From contig NZ_JPLA01000019.1 in NCBI RefSeq assembly GCF_001010355.1, positions 9,032-73,031 on the forward strand: a stretch of DNA of 64,000 nt, read 5' to 3'. The notes beneath the pieces are model-generated. The model saw only the letters and a list, made by a program, of their open reading frames with translations, did not search any database and was not told the origin of the DNA. Within the stretch, counting starts at the first letter, position 1. Every line of letters starts with the position of its first letter. The position numbers and the translations under genes are program-made. This DNA comes from Dyella japonica DSM 16301 (GTDB lineage: Bacteria; Pseudomonadota; Gammaproteobacteria; Xanthomonadales; Rhodanobacteraceae). Below, piece after piece: positions 22,929 through 32,575 of this stretch.

Positions 22929-24302
22929 ATGCACAAGACCACGCCGTTGCACGTCATCGTCCTCGCCGCCGGCGAAGGCAAGCGCATGAAGTCGAAGAAG
23001 GCCAAGGTGCTGATGCCCCTGGCGGGTCGGCCGCTGCTTGCGCATGTGCTGGAGGCGGCGCGCGCGCTGCAGCCGAAGGCGATCCATGTGGTCTACGGGC
23101 ATTGCGGCGACCAGGTGCGGGCGGCGTTCGAGGGCCAGGACGACCTGCACTGGGTGCTGCAATCGCAGCGGCTCGGCACCGGCCACGCCGTGCGTGAGGC
23201 GCTGCTGGAGGTGCCCGATGACGTCACTGTGCTCGTGCTGTACGGCGACGTGCCGCTCACGCGCACGCAGACGCTGGAGGCCCTGGTGCGGGCCGAAGGC
23301 ACGGTGAGCCTGCTCGCCACGCGCGTCACCCATCCGCACGGCTACGGCCGTGTGCTTCGCGATGGCAACGGCTACGTGCGCGCCGTGGTGGAAGAAAAGG
23401 ACGCCGACGATGCGCAGCGCGCGATGAACCTGATCAATACCGGCATCCTGGCGGCCGATGCCGTGGCCCTCAAGCGATGGACGTCCAAACTCGATCGCAA
23501 CAATGTGCAGGGCGAGTACTACCTCACCGACATCTTCGCCATGGCGGCCGGCGAAAATCGCGCGGCAGCCTGCGTGGAATGCGAAGACGAATTCGAAACG
23601 GCCGGCGCCAACAATCCCTGGCAGCTTGCCGAACTTGAAGCGCAATACCGTGCGCGTGCAGCCAAGGCGCTGGCGCTGGAAGGCGTGCGCATCGCCGATC
23701 CGTTGCGCATCGATGTGCGCGGCAAGGTCAGCGCCGGCATGGATGTCGAGATCGACGTGAATGTCGTACTCGAAGGCGACGTGCAGTTCGGCGATGACGT
23801 GCAGGTCGGTCCGTTCACGCGGCTGAAAGACGTGAAGCTCGCCAGCGGCACCGTCGTGCAGGCGCATTGCGATCTCGAAGGCGTGGTGACGCTTGGCCCG
23901 TGCACGATCGGCCCGTTTGCGCGCCTGCGTCCGGGCACGGAGCTGGCGGCGGGCGTGCACATCGGCAATTTCGTCGAGACCAAGAAGGCCTCGCTCGGCG
24001 AAGGCAGCAAGGCCAATCACCTGAGCTATCTGGGCGACACCATCATCGGGCGCGGCGTGAACGTCGGTGCCGGCACCATCACCTGCAATTACGATGGCGC
24101 CAACAAGCATCTCACCGTGATCGGTGACCGCGCCTTCATCGGTTCCAACAGCGCGCTGGTCGCGCCGGTCACCGTGGGTGCGGATGCGACCATCGGCGCC
24201 GGTTCGGTGATCGGCAAGGAAGCGCCGGCCGGCGAGCTGACCATCGCGCGCGCCAAGCAGGTGACGCTGCATGGTTGGAAGCGACCGACCAAGCAGCCAT
24301 GA
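22929..24302 (+). CDS. glmU: Bifunctional UDP-GlcNAc pyrophosphorylase / glucosamine-1-phosphate acetyltransferase
   Basis: A 457-residue enzyme making UDP-GlcNAc for peptidoglycan and LPS. The N-terminal nucleotidyltransferase shows [20 protein letters not shown] and [10 protein letters not shown]. The C-terminal half is a left-handed hexapeptide beta-helix with [37 protein letters not shown] and [17 protein letters not shown] 22929 is used; TTG 22920 in frame is less likely. The loop residue normally T in GKGTRM is K here, a minor variation. Confidence 0.97.
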   Translation: MHKTTPLHVIVLAAGEGKRMKSKKAKVLMPLAGRPLLAHVLEAARALQPKAIHVVYGHCGDQVRAAFEGQDDLHWVLQSQRLGTGHAVREALLEVPDDVTVLVLYGDVPLTRTQTLEALVRAEGTVSLLATRVTHPHGYGRVLRDGNGYVRAVVEEKDADDAQRAMNLINTGILAADAVALKRWTSKLDRNNVQGEYYLTDIFAMAAGENRAAACVECEDEFETAGANNPWQLAELEAQYRARAAKALALEGVRIADPLRIDVRGKVSAGMDVEIDVNVVLEGDVQFGDDVQVGPFTRLKDVKLASGTVVQAHCDLEGVVTLGPCTIGPFARLRPGTELAAGVHIGNFVETKKASLGEGSKANHLSYLGDTIIGRGVNVGAGTITCNYDGANKHLTVIGDRAFIGSNSALVAPVTVGADATIGAGSVIGKEAPAGELTIARAKQVTLHGWKRPTKQP

Positions 24303-24349
24303 TGGATCGCCGCGGTGATGCGGCGTCGTAGGCCAAACACGGAGTCGTC

Positions 24350-24898
24350 ATGCGCATCGGAAGGTCGTTCGGTAGTTTGCTCGGTCTGCTGCTGTTGAAT
24401 GCCTGCGCCAGCTCGCCCAGTGGCGATGCACCGGTGCAGCTGTTTGGCGCGCAGGATGCTCCGCGGTTTCATGCCTACCTGGCGTGTACCAGCAACACGG
24501 TCGATTGCGCCATCGTGGAGCGCGCTTTCGACCGCTGGGCGGACGACCGCCACGTCATGCTGGAAACCGTGGCGTCCGACAACCGGGTCTTCATGACGGG
24601 CACGCCATCGCCCGCGGCGGAGCAGGCGCAGCCTTATCGCATCACCATGCGCTACGTGCCTGACCTTTCCGCGCCAGCCAACCCGATGGGCGGCGGCAGC
24701 ATGCGCCCGATGATCAGCTACAACGCCACCGTGCATGTGTTCGATGCAAGTACCGGGCGCTTGTTGAAGACGATGTCGTTCAAGGACAAGGCGATCATCG
24801 ACCAGGACAGCGGCCAGGCCAATCCGTATATCAACGCCCAGGTACGCGCGTTCCTCAAGCAGCTCGATCCCGCCTACGCAAAAGCCTCGGCTTCCTGA
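24350..24898 (+). CDS. Putative lipoprotein of unknown function
   Basis: A 182-residue protein with a lipoprotein signal (SLLGLLLLNAC, Cys ~20) and a mixed alpha/beta body containing AHAYLACTSNTVDC-like cysteines and NATVHVFDASTGRLLKTMSF. No family is recognised with confidence. It follows glmU by 47 bp and could be co-transcribed, with an envelope location. Confidence 0.65.
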   Translation: MRIGRSFGSLLGLLLLNACASSPSGDAPVQLFGAQDAPRFHAYLACTSNTVDCAIVERAFDRWADDRHVMLETVASDNRVFMTGTPSPAAEQAQPYRITMRYVPDLSAPANPMGGGSMRPMISYNATVHVFDASTGRLLKTMSFKDKAIIDQDSGQANPYINAQVRAFLKQLDPAYAKASAS

Positions 24899-25045
24899 TT
24901 TGCTGCTTGCCGGCCTGCACGGGCAGGCGCAGTTCGTACGCTCCACCTGGAAGCGAAGGCAGCCTCACCCCGGCCTTTTGTCCGACTCGCGCGCTGCGGG
25001 CACCCGCGTATAAGCTGCTACCCGCTGACGCAACAGGGGGTGGCT

Positions 25046-25840
25046 ATGCGCTTTCGGTTCCGACATGTGATGGCGATCGTCGCCATGTGTCTGCTGTCGA
25101 CTACGGGGTCGCAGGTTCATGCGGCCGCGGGCGTGCGCGAGCTGCCCGGCACGCCTGAGATGCGCTCGGCGGCGGGAACCGACTACGCCTTGCACACGGT
25201 GCCGATTGGCGGCCTCACCGTCAGCTTGATCGATGTGCACTCGGGCGCGGGTGACTGGACGCGTCCGGATCCGGCGAAACTGCCAGCGCTGCCAAGCGCG
25301 TCATCACCCTCGAAGGATGCCGTGCAATGGTTCTACGGCGGTGTGGCCGGTTGGATGGCGGTACCCCAGGGCTGGCGCGTGCAGTACGCGACCATCGGTG
25401 TGGACGCCAACGCGCACTACACCTTCGCCGCGCCCGAAGGCGCGAGCTCGGGCTGGGTCAGTTACACCGTGATTCCGGCGTGCGAGGAGTGCCTGTTGCA
25501 GGAGGCCGAAGGCTTGCTGCCCGGCGCTGGCGAGCAGCTGGGCTCGCGCCACGATGTGCCGCCCATCCTGCTCGGGCAGACCAATCCGGTGATGAGCTGG
25601 CAATCGCGTCCGGACGATTGCACCGCGCTGTTCCGCTACCGCACCGGTGGCCTGACCGTGCACGCCGCCGTGCTCAGCAGCGTGCCGGTTGCCGCCTTGG
25701 CAACAGGCAAGGGCGCGCTTGCGCTGGCTGAGGCCTACGTGGCGCTGCCGGGCGCCAAATCCGCATTGGCGGACTTCATGGTGAACCAATTCAGCCAGAC
25801 GTTTGCCGCCTGCCGCTCGCCGGACGGATGGAAGGACTGA
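25046..25840 (+). CDS. Secreted protein of unknown function
   Basis: A 264-residue protein with a signal peptide (HVMAIVAMCLLSTTGSQVHA) and a globular domain with a CxxC-type pair (PACEECLLQEAEG) and a further Cys in the SRPDDC stretch and CRSPDG near the end. No family is recognised. ATG 25046 has agggggt about 7 nt upstream; an in-frame GTG at 25040 would add two residues. It converges with the chorismatase gene, leaving 6 bp between stops. Confidence 0.65.
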   Translation: MRFRFRHVMAIVAMCLLSTTGSQVHAAAGVRELPGTPEMRSAAGTDYALHTVPIGGLTVSLIDVHSGAGDWTRPDPAKLPALPSASSPSKDAVQWFYGGVAGWMAVPQGWRVQYATIGVDANAHYTFAAPEGASSGWVSYTVIPACEECLLQEAEGLLPGAGEQLGSRHDVPPILLGQTNPVMSWQSRPDDCTALFRYRTGGLTVHAAVLSSVPVAALATGKGALALAEAYVALPGAKSALADFMVNQFSQTFAACRSPDGWKD

Positions 25841-25846
25841 CGCCGC

Positions 25847-26839
25847 TCAGGCGTAACGCCAGCCGTCGATTTCCACCAGCAGTTCGCTGCGGCAGATATC
25901 GCCGTGCAGCACCAGTACCGGCACGCCGGCCAGCCGTTGCTGCAGGAATTCACGCACTAGCGGCGCATCTGTCGGGTGGCGCACATAGGCCTTGAGCGGC
26001 GACTGCGTGTCGAAGCCGGCCGGCATGTTGGCACTCGACAGCAGGGCTTCGAGGTTCACCAGGGTTTCGTCCAGCTGCGCGAGCAGATCGTCCTCGTGCG
26101 CCGAGGCATGGCCCACCACGGCGGCCGTGCCGGAGATGGCCAGTGCATCCTGCGCCGGCAGGGCCATGGCCCGGGCGAAACTGGGCGGCGTGCGACCGTA
26201 TTGGCGCGGGTAGCGCCAGGCACTGACCTGGCGCGGATTCTCCACCCGTTCGCCCGGCTCGTCGCAGGCCAGCAGGTACACCTGCAGGCGCGGCGCCGAG
26301 GCGTGGTGGCCGATGGCGGTGGCGGCGGGAAAACCATCCGCGAAGAAGCTGGCCATGCCTTCGGCGCGGCCTTCGCAGAACTGCTTGTAGCGCTCGGTGT
26401 CGCCTGCGCCTTCGTTGATGTCGGCCAGGTAGTTCCAGATGCGCTGGACGTGACGCTCGCGACGCGAGGCGACGAAATCGCATAACTGCGCGTAAGCGCT
26501 TGCCGCCGTGGCGAGCGGTCCGCCATGTAGGTTTTCATCCAGGGTAATGGCAGCGAACAGCCAGCCGTCGCCGCTCGACCATTGCAACTCGCCCACCCGC
26601 CCGTGGGTCACCGGGCCGTCGACCTGCCAGATTTCCAGCGGCGTGGGAGCGTCAAAGACTTCCAGGTCCACCGGCAGCCAGCGCGGATCGGTACTGCGCT
26701 CGGCGCCCGTGCCGAAACCGAACACGGCCAGCGTGCCGGCATCGTTCAAGACCGCATCCGGATCGACCCACCGGTAGGACACCTGCGGCGCGCGACGCAG
26801 CGCAGGCCTGACGTTTTCACAACCCTGAACCATGGGCAT
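25847..26839 (-). CDS. xanB2: Chorismatase (3-/4-hydroxybenzoate synthase), XanB2-type
   Basis: A 330-residue member of the chorismatase family (FkbO/Hyg5/XanB2), an RidA-like fold that splits chorismate to hydroxybenzoates and pyruvate. In Xanthomonas, XanB2 provides 3-HBA for xanthomonadin and 4-HBA for ubiquinone. Recognisable stretches are IWNYLADINEGAGDTERYKQ, the conserved RYKQFCEGRAEG, GHHASAPRLQVYLLA and ISGTAAVVGHASAHEDD. It is transcribed divergently from the ACP gene across an 85-bp gap that must hold both promoters. The start is at the first Met; a second Met two codons in is equally possible. Confidence 0.9.
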   Translation of the reverse strand: MPMVQGCENVRPALRRAPQVSYRWVDPDAVLNDAGTLAVFGFGTGAERSTDPRWLPVDLEVFDAPTPLEIWQVDGPVTHGRVGELQWSSGDGWLFAAITLDENLHGGPLATAASAYAQLCDFVASRRERHVQRIWNYLADINEGAGDTERYKQFCEGRAEGMASFFADGFPAATAIGHHASAPRLQVYLLACDEPGERVENPRQVSAWRYPRQYGRTPPSFARAMALPAQDALAISGTAAVVGHASAHEDDLLAQLDETLVNLEALLSSANMPAGFDTQSPLKAYVRHPTDAPLVREFLQQRLAGVPVLVLHGDICRSELLVEIDGWRYA

Positions 26840-26924
26840 CCAACCGGAGACTCTAGGACGCTATGGTACACTGGCCGGCCTGCGGCTCTGGGGGAGAGGC
26901 GCAAGAATTCGGGTACGGAAAGGC

Positions 26925-27194
26925 ATGGCCGAGCAGAGCACCGCACAACACGAACTGGCCACGCTGATCGTGGACAGCCTCAATCTGGAAACCGTCACGG
27001 CCGACCAGATTGATCCCGATGCACCGCTTTTCGGCGGCGATCTGGGCCTGGACTCCATCGATGCCCTGGAAATCGCCTTGGCCGTGTCCAAGCGTTACGG
27101 GTTCCAGCTTCGTTCGGACAACCCCGAGAATCGCAAGATCTTCACCAGCCTGCGCACGCTCTCCGAGCACATTGAACGGCAGCGCGCCGTTTAA
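26925..27194 (+). CDS. xanC: Acyl carrier protein of the aryl-polyene cluster
   Basis: An 89-residue ACP with phosphopantetheine attachment at Ser44 in GLDSIDALEIALAV. It would carry the growing aryl-polyene chain. XanC is the ACP of the Xanthomonas pigment locus; orthology here rests on context. ATG 26925 gives a normal ACP length, and the open frame further upstream covers the shared promoter region. Confidence 0.88.
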   Translation: MAEQSTAQHELATLIVDSLNLETVTADQIDPDAPLFGGDLGLDSIDALEIALAVSKRYGFQLRSDNPENRKIFTSLRTLSEHIERQRAV

Positions 27195-27256
27195 GAACGA
27201 TCGGGCATGATGTATCGCGCACGCGGCAGACCAAGGTCCACGCCGTCTGGTTAGTC

Positions 27257-27997
27257 ATGCAGGCTGAGCAACCCATGTCGTCATCAAACGCAGCTACACC
27301 GAAATCGACGTCGCGGCGCTGGATGCCGCTGATGTTCGGCTATCCGGTGCTGGCGATGGCCGGCGTGCTGACCCATCGCCAGGGCTTCTCGCTGGCGGCC
27401 TGCGCCTTGCTGCTCACTGTGTTGATGATCCCCGCGCTGGCCACCCGCCGCGCCCTGCCGTGGCTGGTATGGCTGGGCACGCTGGCGGTGATGGCCTGGT
27501 TGTGGCTGCACGGCATGGTGGGCCTGTTGCTGGAATGCGTGCCGATCGCGATCAATATCCTGCTGGCCTCCCTGTTCGGTCGCACGCTGCGGGCAGGCCA
27601 GACGCCGCTGATCGCACGCTTCATCGAGGCACTGGAAGGTCCCGAGCGACTCGCCGTGCCCGGCATTGCGCCCTATGCACGCCACCTCACCTGGTTCTGG
27701 ACGCTGCTCACGGCGGGGCAGGCCGCGGTGTTGGCGGTGTTGCTGCTGTGCGCGGAGCCGGGCGGGCTGCTCAGTTCGTTGGGCGTGGCTTCGCCCTGGC
27801 CGGTACCGGCGGGTATCGCCCAGTCCTATGTGCATGTGGGCGGCTATGTGTTGATCGCCAGCGCCTTCCTGTTGGAGAACGTGTTCCGTCGCTGGCATCT
27901 GCGGCATGTGGACCACCCGCGTTTCCACGAACTGGCCATGGGCATTGCGGCGCGCTGGCCGGCGCTGGTGCGCGGCGACCATTCGGCCTCGCCATGA
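27257..27997 (+). CDS. Membrane protein of the xanthomonadin/aryl-polyene cluster
   Basis: A 246-residue protein with about six hydrophobic segments (MFGYPVLAMAGVL, ACALLLTVLMIPALA, WLVWLGTLAVMAWLWLHG, IAINILLASLFG, TWFWTLLTAGQAAVLAVLLL, and a last one near YVHVGGYVLIASAFLL). This predicted membrane protein is a regular member of xanthomonadin and APE loci, of unknown biochemical role. Its stop overlaps the next start (ATGA). A second ATG at 27275 is possible. Confidence 0.75.
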   Translation: MQAEQPMSSSNAATPKSTSRRWMPLMFGYPVLAMAGVLTHRQGFSLAACALLLTVLMIPALATRRALPWLVWLGTLAVMAWLWLHGMVGLLLECVPIAINILLASLFGRTLRAGQTPLIARFIEALEGPERLAVPGIAPYARHLTWFWTLLTAGQAAVLAVLLLCAEPGGLLSSLGVASPWPVPAGIAQSYVHVGGYVLIASAFLLENVFRRWHLRHVDHPRFHELAMGIAARWPALVRGDHSASP

Positions 27998-28293
27998 GTC
28001 AGCCGGGCTTTCAGCGCGCATTTCTGGTGGGCGCGGATCATCCCTGCCTGCCGGGTCATTTCCCCGGCTCGCCGCTGGTGCCTGGCGTCGTACTGCTGGA
28101 ACAGGTCGCACTGGCCTTGCGCGATTGGCGCGGCCAGCGATTGGCGCGCGTGCTGGAAGCGAAGTTTGTGGCGCCACTCCTACCGGCACAGGAGGCGCAG
28201 ATCGCGCTTACCGAAGGCCAGGGCCGCGTGCGTTTTGAGATTCATCGCGGCGACGATCTGCTCGCGCGCGGCTCCATCGAGGGAACGATATGA
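27994..28293 (+). CDS. Hot-dog fold 3-hydroxyacyl-ACP dehydratase-like protein (ApeI-like)
   Basis: A 99-residue single hot-dog domain with FLVGADHPCLPGHFPGSPLV, matching the active-site histidine/glycine region of FabA/FabZ-type dehydratases (HFPGxPxxPG). It would remove water during polyene extension. It overlaps the preceding gene by four bases (ATGA) and the next by four. Confidence 0.82.
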   Translation: MSQPGFQRAFLVGADHPCLPGHFPGSPLVPGVVLLEQVALALRDWRGQRLARVLEAKFVAPLLPAQEAQIALTEGQGRVRFEIHRGDDLLARGSIEGTI

Positions 28294-29255
28294 GCGAACA
28301 CTGGCAGAGCCGGCCCGAAGGCGGCGGACGCTTTGCGCTATGGCTGATCCGCAGCATCGCGTTGTACGGCGGCCGCCCGCTGGCACGGGTGATCCTGTAT
28401 CCGATCACGCTCTACTTCTACTGGCGCCGCGGACCCGAGCGCGAAGCGTCGCGCCGTTTCCTGGAGCGCGTGCTGCACAAGCCGGTCACGCCCTGGCATG
28501 TGATGAAGCATATCCACTGCTTCGCATCGACCATGCTCGATCGCGTCTTCCTGCTCGCCCGTGGCGAGCAGGGCTTCGACGTGACGGTGGAAGGCCTCGA
28601 ACAGCTTGAGGCGAGCTTCGCCGAAGGGCGCGGCGTGCTGCTGCTGGGCACCCACCAGGGCAGTTTTGAGGCCTTGCGCGCGCTCAGTGCGCGTCGCCCC
28701 GACACCCACCTGCGCGTGGTGCTGGACAAGCAGAAGACACCGGCCTTGACCCAGCTGCTCGAAGCGCTTGCACCCGATGTAGGCGCCAGCGTCATCGATG
28801 CCTCCGCGGGCGGCACGTCGATCACGCTGGCGATGGCCGAAGCCTGCCAACAAGGGGCGATGGTCGCCCTGCTGGCCGATCGCGGACGCGAACACGAAGT
28901 GCTGCGGCGCACGCCCTTGTTGGGCGAGCCCGCGCCGTTCCCGGTCGGCCCCTGGCTGCTTGCGCACAGTCTGCGCGTGCCAGTGGTGCTGTGTTTCGGG
29001 CTGTATGAAGGCGGCAATCGCTATCGCCTCATTTTCGAGCCGTTTGCCGATCGCATCGAGATTCCACGACAGGATCGCGCCCAGGCGCTGGACGCCGTGA
29101 TCGCGCGCTTTGCCCGTCGCGTGGAACACTACATCCGGGTCGCCCCCTACAACTGGTTCAATTTCTATGACTTCTGGCAGCAAGACGTGGACACTGCTGT
29201 GCGCCCTGACGCTGTCGCTGTGCGCGACCACGAGCACGAACGCGTCGGCGCCTGA
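28290..29255 (+). CDS. LpxL/HtrB-like lysophospholipid acyltransferase
   Basis: A 321-residue acyltransferase with an N-terminal membrane-associated segment and the catalytic LLLGTHQGSFEAL (HxxxxE), as in lipid A late acyltransferases; also VVLDKQKTPALTQLL and ALLADRGREHEVLRRTPLLG. In APE/xanthomonadin loci such an enzyme is proposed to attach the polyene acid to a lipid or sugar carrier. Translationally coupled to both neighbours. Confidence 0.88.
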   Translation: MSEHWQSRPEGGGRFALWLIRSIALYGGRPLARVILYPITLYFYWRRGPEREASRRFLERVLHKPVTPWHVMKHIHCFASTMLDRVFLLARGEQGFDVTVEGLEQLEASFAEGRGVLLLGTHQGSFEALRALSARRPDTHLRVVLDKQKTPALTQLLEALAPDVGASVIDASAGGTSITLAMAEACQQGAMVALLADRGREHEVLRRTPLLGEPAPFPVGPWLLAHSLRVPVVLCFGLYEGGNRYRLIFEPFADRIEIPRQDRAQALDAVIARFARRVEHYIRVAPYNWFNFYDFWQQDVDTAVRPDAVAVRDHEHERVGA

Positions 29256-29826
29256 AGACGCCGCCACGGCACGCGCGCTGGTCGCCTCGCTGGGCCGTCC
29301 GGCGCCAGCACGCACGCCCTTCGCCGAAGCACGCTTCATGAAGATGCTGGACAAGCCGCTGGTCGTTTCCGGCCAGCTGGCCTGGCTGGGTGGCGACAAG
29401 CTCGAGCGTACGGTCGAACATCCCACGCGCGAAGTGTCGACCATCGGCGACGGTGAAGTGACGCAGCAGCGCGAAGGTCGATCGCCGCGTAGCTTTTCGC
29501 TGAAGCGTGCGCCGCAGCTGCAGCTGTTGCTCGACAGTTTCGTGGCCCTGCTGGGCGGCGATTCGTCGCGCCTCGAGCAAGCGTTCACCGTGCAGCACAG
29601 CGCCGATGGCGCCGATCACTGGACGCTCACCCTGACCCCGCGCGACGCGAAACTCGCGCAAACGGTGAGCCGCATCGACATCGACGGCAGCGGCAACGAG
29701 CCGCACTGCATGCGCATGCAGGAGGCCGATGGCGACATCGCCATCGATCTGCTGGGCGACTACGCTGCCAGGATGCCGACCGCGCCCACGCGCGACGCGC
29801 TCATCACGCTCTGCCGGGGCAGCTGA
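29167..29826 (+). CDS. LolA-like outer-membrane lipoprotein carrier protein
   Basis: A 219-residue exported protein with a signal peptide (TLLCALTLSLCATTSTNASA) and the LolA/DUF2092-like pattern: ARFMKMLDKPLVVSGQLAWL, KLERTVEHPTREVSTIGDGE. LolA-fold proteins shuttle hydrophobic cargo across the periplasm, so this may pass the polyene lipid. Its start lies 89 bp inside the acyltransferase gene in another frame, an unusually long overlap, but the signal peptide depends on it. Confidence 0.82.
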   Translation: MTSGSKTWTLLCALTLSLCATTSTNASAPEDAATARALVASLGRPAPARTPFAEARFMKMLDKPLVVSGQLAWLGGDKLERTVEHPTREVSTIGDGEVTQQREGRSPRSFSLKRAPQLQLLLDSFVALLGGDSSRLEQAFTVQHSADGADHWTLTLTPRDAKLAQTVSRIDIDGSGNEPHCMRMQEADGDIAIDLLGDYAARMPTAPTRDALITLCRGS

Positions 29827-29828
29827 GC

Positions 29829-32144
29829 GTGCGCCGCAGCCGGGTGACGCTGCTGGTGCTCTGGCTGGCCGCGCTGGCGGCGCTTGGTCTGTTCGTTACG
29901 CGACACCTGACGGTGAGCACCGACCTGCGCAGCTTCATGCCGGCGCCCACCACGCCCGATCAGCGCCTGTTGATGGAGCAGGTCGGCGAGGGCCCGGGCT
30001 CGCGCCTGCTCTTGCTCGCCATCAGCGGCAAATCCGATGAGCAACTCGCCGGGCTCAGTCAGCAGCTCGCCGTGGCGCTGCGCAAGGATCAGCGCTACAC
30101 CCAGGTGCTCAACGGCAGCTTCGATATCGGCGCACTCGACGATGCCCTGCTGCCGTATCGCTATCTGCTCTCGCCCACGCTGGATCATCAGCGCATGGAT
30201 GCCGCGTATCTGCGCGATGAGCTGGAACAGCGTCTGGATGATTTGTCATCACCCGCGGCATCGCTGCTGAAAGGCTTGCTGCCGCGCGATCCCACGCTGG
30301 AAGTGCTCAAGCTGGCCGAGCGCTGGTCGCCGCCGAAGTCGCCCGAGCTCGTGCAGGGCGTGTGGTTCTCGCCGCAGCACGAGGCCTTGCTGCTGGTGCT
30401 GACGCGGTCGGCGGGCTTTGATCCGGATGCGCAGTCGCAGGCCATCGACGGTATCCATCGCGCCTTCGACGCCTTGCCCGATCACGCGGGTGGATCGGTG
30501 GCGGTTAGTGGGCCGGGCTACTTCAGCGTGGTGGCGAGCGAGCAGACGCGCGGGCAGGCGGAGTGGATCGGACGCATTTCGACGGTGGGCTTCATCGTGC
30601 TGCTGTTGCTGGCGTATCGCAGCATCGGCTCGCTGCTGTTATCGGCGTTGCCGATCGCCAGTGCGGCGCTGGCCGGCATTGCCGCGCTCGTGCTGCTGTT
30701 TCCGCAGGTGCATGGCATCACGCTGGCGTTTGGCTTCACCCTGCTTGGCGTGGCGCAGGAATATCCGATACGCGTGTTGAGCCATCGTCGTGCCGGCGAA
30801 AACGCCGTGCAAAGCGTGCGCGATCTGTGGCCGCTGCTGCTCACGGCGATCGCTTCGGCATGCATTGCCTACGCGGCCTTCTTCGCCTCCGGCGTGAGCG
30901 GCCTGCAGCAATTAGCCGTCTTCACCGTGACCGGCCTGCTGGTGGCTGGCTTCAGCACGCGCTACCTGCTGCCCTATCTGTTGCCCGAGCGCGTGCGCGA
31001 TGTCGCCGATATGGGTTGGCTGATAAGTGCGCGGCGATTCGTCGACCGTTTGCCGCGCCCACGCTGGATTCCCTTGGTAGTGGCTGCGGCCACCGTGCTG
31101 ATGCTGGTGTTCGCGCAAGGCCCGTTCTGGCAGAACGATCTGTCGGCATTGACGCCGCTGCCGCGCGATCTGTTGCTGCGCGACGCGCGACTGCGCGAGG
31201 CGCTGGGTGCGCCGGACGTGCGCTATCTGCTGGTGCTGCAGGCGCCGGACGAGCAAGGCGTGCTCGCGCTGTCGGAAAAACTCGAACCCACGATCGACGC
31301 GCTGGTCGCGCGCCACGCCGTCGATGCGGTGGAATTGCCCTCGCGCTACCTGCCCAGCTCCACCGTGCAGCGCGCACGCCAACAGGCCTTGCCCGACCGC
31401 GAGGCGCTCACCAGTGCGTTAGCCGAGGCCGAACAAGGCATGCCGTTCCAGTCCGGCCTGTTCGACCCCTTCGTCAACGACGTGGAGAAGGCCCGCAGCC
31501 TGCCGCTGCTGACGCCGGAACAATTCGCATCGTCGCCGCTGGGCCAGCGTGTCTCTGCGATGTTGATGCAGCGCGATGGTCACTGGCTGGGCCTGGGCAC
31601 GCTGAGCGGCGTGCACGACGTGGCTGCCTTGCAGGCGCTCGCCCGCGACAGCGGCGGTGATGTGCGCCTGCTGGATCTCAAGGGTGCCGCCGAATCGCTG
31701 GTGGTCGATTACCGCGCGCGCATCCTCCACGCCTTGCTCGGCGCCACCGTGCTGCTGGTGATTGCCATCGTGGTGGCGCTGCGCAGTGTGCGGCGCGCCT
31801 GGCACGTCCTCGCGCCGATGACGCTGGCCACGTTTCTGGTGCTCGCCGTGGAGCGTGTGGCGGGCGTGGAGATTTCGCTGTTCCACCTGGTCGCGCTGAT
31901 CCTGGCGGCGGGCCTCGGCCTGCATTACGCGCTGTTTTTCGAGCGCGATACAGGCGATGCAGCCGAGCAGCGGCGCACGCTGCACGCCACCCTGGTGTGC
32001 GTGCTGTCGGCCTTGCTGGTGTTTGGCATGCTGGCCTGGAGCACCATTCCCGTGCTGCGCGCGATCGGTCTTACGGTCGCCCTGGGCGTGGCCTTTCACT
32101 TTTGTCTCTCGATCCTGATGGCGCCCCATGCTCGCCAAGACTGA
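29829..32144 (+). CDS. MMPL/RND-family exporter of the aryl-polyene cluster
   Basis: A 771-residue inner-membrane exporter starting with GTG. It has an N-terminal helix (VTLLVLWLAALAALGLFVTR), a large periplasmic loop, five or so helices (IVLLLLAYRSIGSLLLSALP onward), a second loop and a second helix bundle (HALLGATVLLVIAIVVALRS). It matches the duplicated MMPL architecture and likely exports the lipid-linked pigment. It starts 2 bp after the LolA-like gene. Confidence 0.9.
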   Translation: MRRSRVTLLVLWLAALAALGLFVTRHLTVSTDLRSFMPAPTTPDQRLLMEQVGEGPGSRLLLLAISGKSDEQLAGLSQQLAVALRKDQRYTQVLNGSFDIGALDDALLPYRYLLSPTLDHQRMDAAYLRDELEQRLDDLSSPAASLLKGLLPRDPTLEVLKLAERWSPPKSPELVQGVWFSPQHEALLLVLTRSAGFDPDAQSQAIDGIHRAFDALPDHAGGSVAVSGPGYFSVVASEQTRGQAEWIGRISTVGFIVLLLLAYRSIGSLLLSALPIASAALAGIAALVLLFPQVHGITLAFGFTLLGVAQEYPIRVLSHRRAGENAVQSVRDLWPLLLTAIASACIAYAAFFASGVSGLQQLAVFTVTGLLVAGFSTRYLLPYLLPERVRDVADMGWLISARRFVDRLPRPRWIPLVVAAATVLMLVFAQGPFWQNDLSALTPLPRDLLLRDARLREALGAPDVRYLLVLQAPDEQGVLALSEKLEPTIDALVARHAVDAVELPSRYLPSSTVQRARQQALPDREALTSALAEAEQGMPFQSGLFDPFVNDVEKARSLPLLTPEQFASSPLGQRVSAMLMQRDGHWLGLGTLSGVHDVAALQALARDSGGDVRLLDLKGAAESLVVDYRARILHALLGATVLLVIAIVVALRSVRRAWHVLAPMTLATFLVLAVERVAGVEISLFHLVALILAAGLGLHYALFFERDTGDAAEQRRTLHATLVCVLSALLVFGMLAWSTIPVLRAIGLTVALGVAFHFCLSILMAPHARQD

Positions 32145-32562
32145 CTGGGCCCACCTCATTCCCCACCAGGGCGCGATGAGTCTGCTCGACGCCGTGGTGT
32201 CGTGGAATGAAACGAGCATCCACGCCATCAGCGAGAGTCACGCCTTGGCCGATCATCCGTTGCGCGGCAGCGCTGGCCTGCATGCGGTGCATCTGGCCGA
32301 ATATGGCGCGCAGGCGATGGCGGTGCACGGCGCCCTGCTGGCGCGCGAGCGGGGTGCGAGTGAGGCGCGCCCAGGCCGGCTCGTCAGCCTGCGCGAAGTA
32401 TCGCTGGCCATCGAGTGGGTGGATCCTGCGCAGGGACGTTTGGACGTCCATGCCGAAAGCCTCTACGCTGACGACGCCGGCGCACAATATGCCTTTCGTG
32501 TCGAACAGGGCGGGCGCCTGCTGGTGAGCGGCCGCGCTGCCGTGATTCATCCTCTCCCCTGA
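32128..32562 (+). CDS. 3-hydroxyacyl-ACP dehydratase-like hot-dog protein (ApeP-like)
   Basis: A 144-residue hot-dog protein: WAHLIPHQGAMSLLDAVVSW, with the conserved PH and catalytic-region residues, and HPLRGSAGLHAVHLAEYGAQ, typical of the beta-hydroxydecanoyl-like dehydratases of APE clusters. It pairs with the smaller hot-dog protein at 27994-28293. It overlaps the MMPL gene by 17 bp. Confidence 0.85.
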   Translation: MLAKTDWAHLIPHQGAMSLLDAVVSWNETSIHAISESHALADHPLRGSAGLHAVHLAEYGAQAMAVHGALLARERGASEARPGRLVSLREVSLAIEWVDPAQGRLDVHAESLYADDAGAQYAFRVEQGGRLLVSGRAAVIHPLP

Positions 32563-32575
32563 TGCCGAGGCGGCC

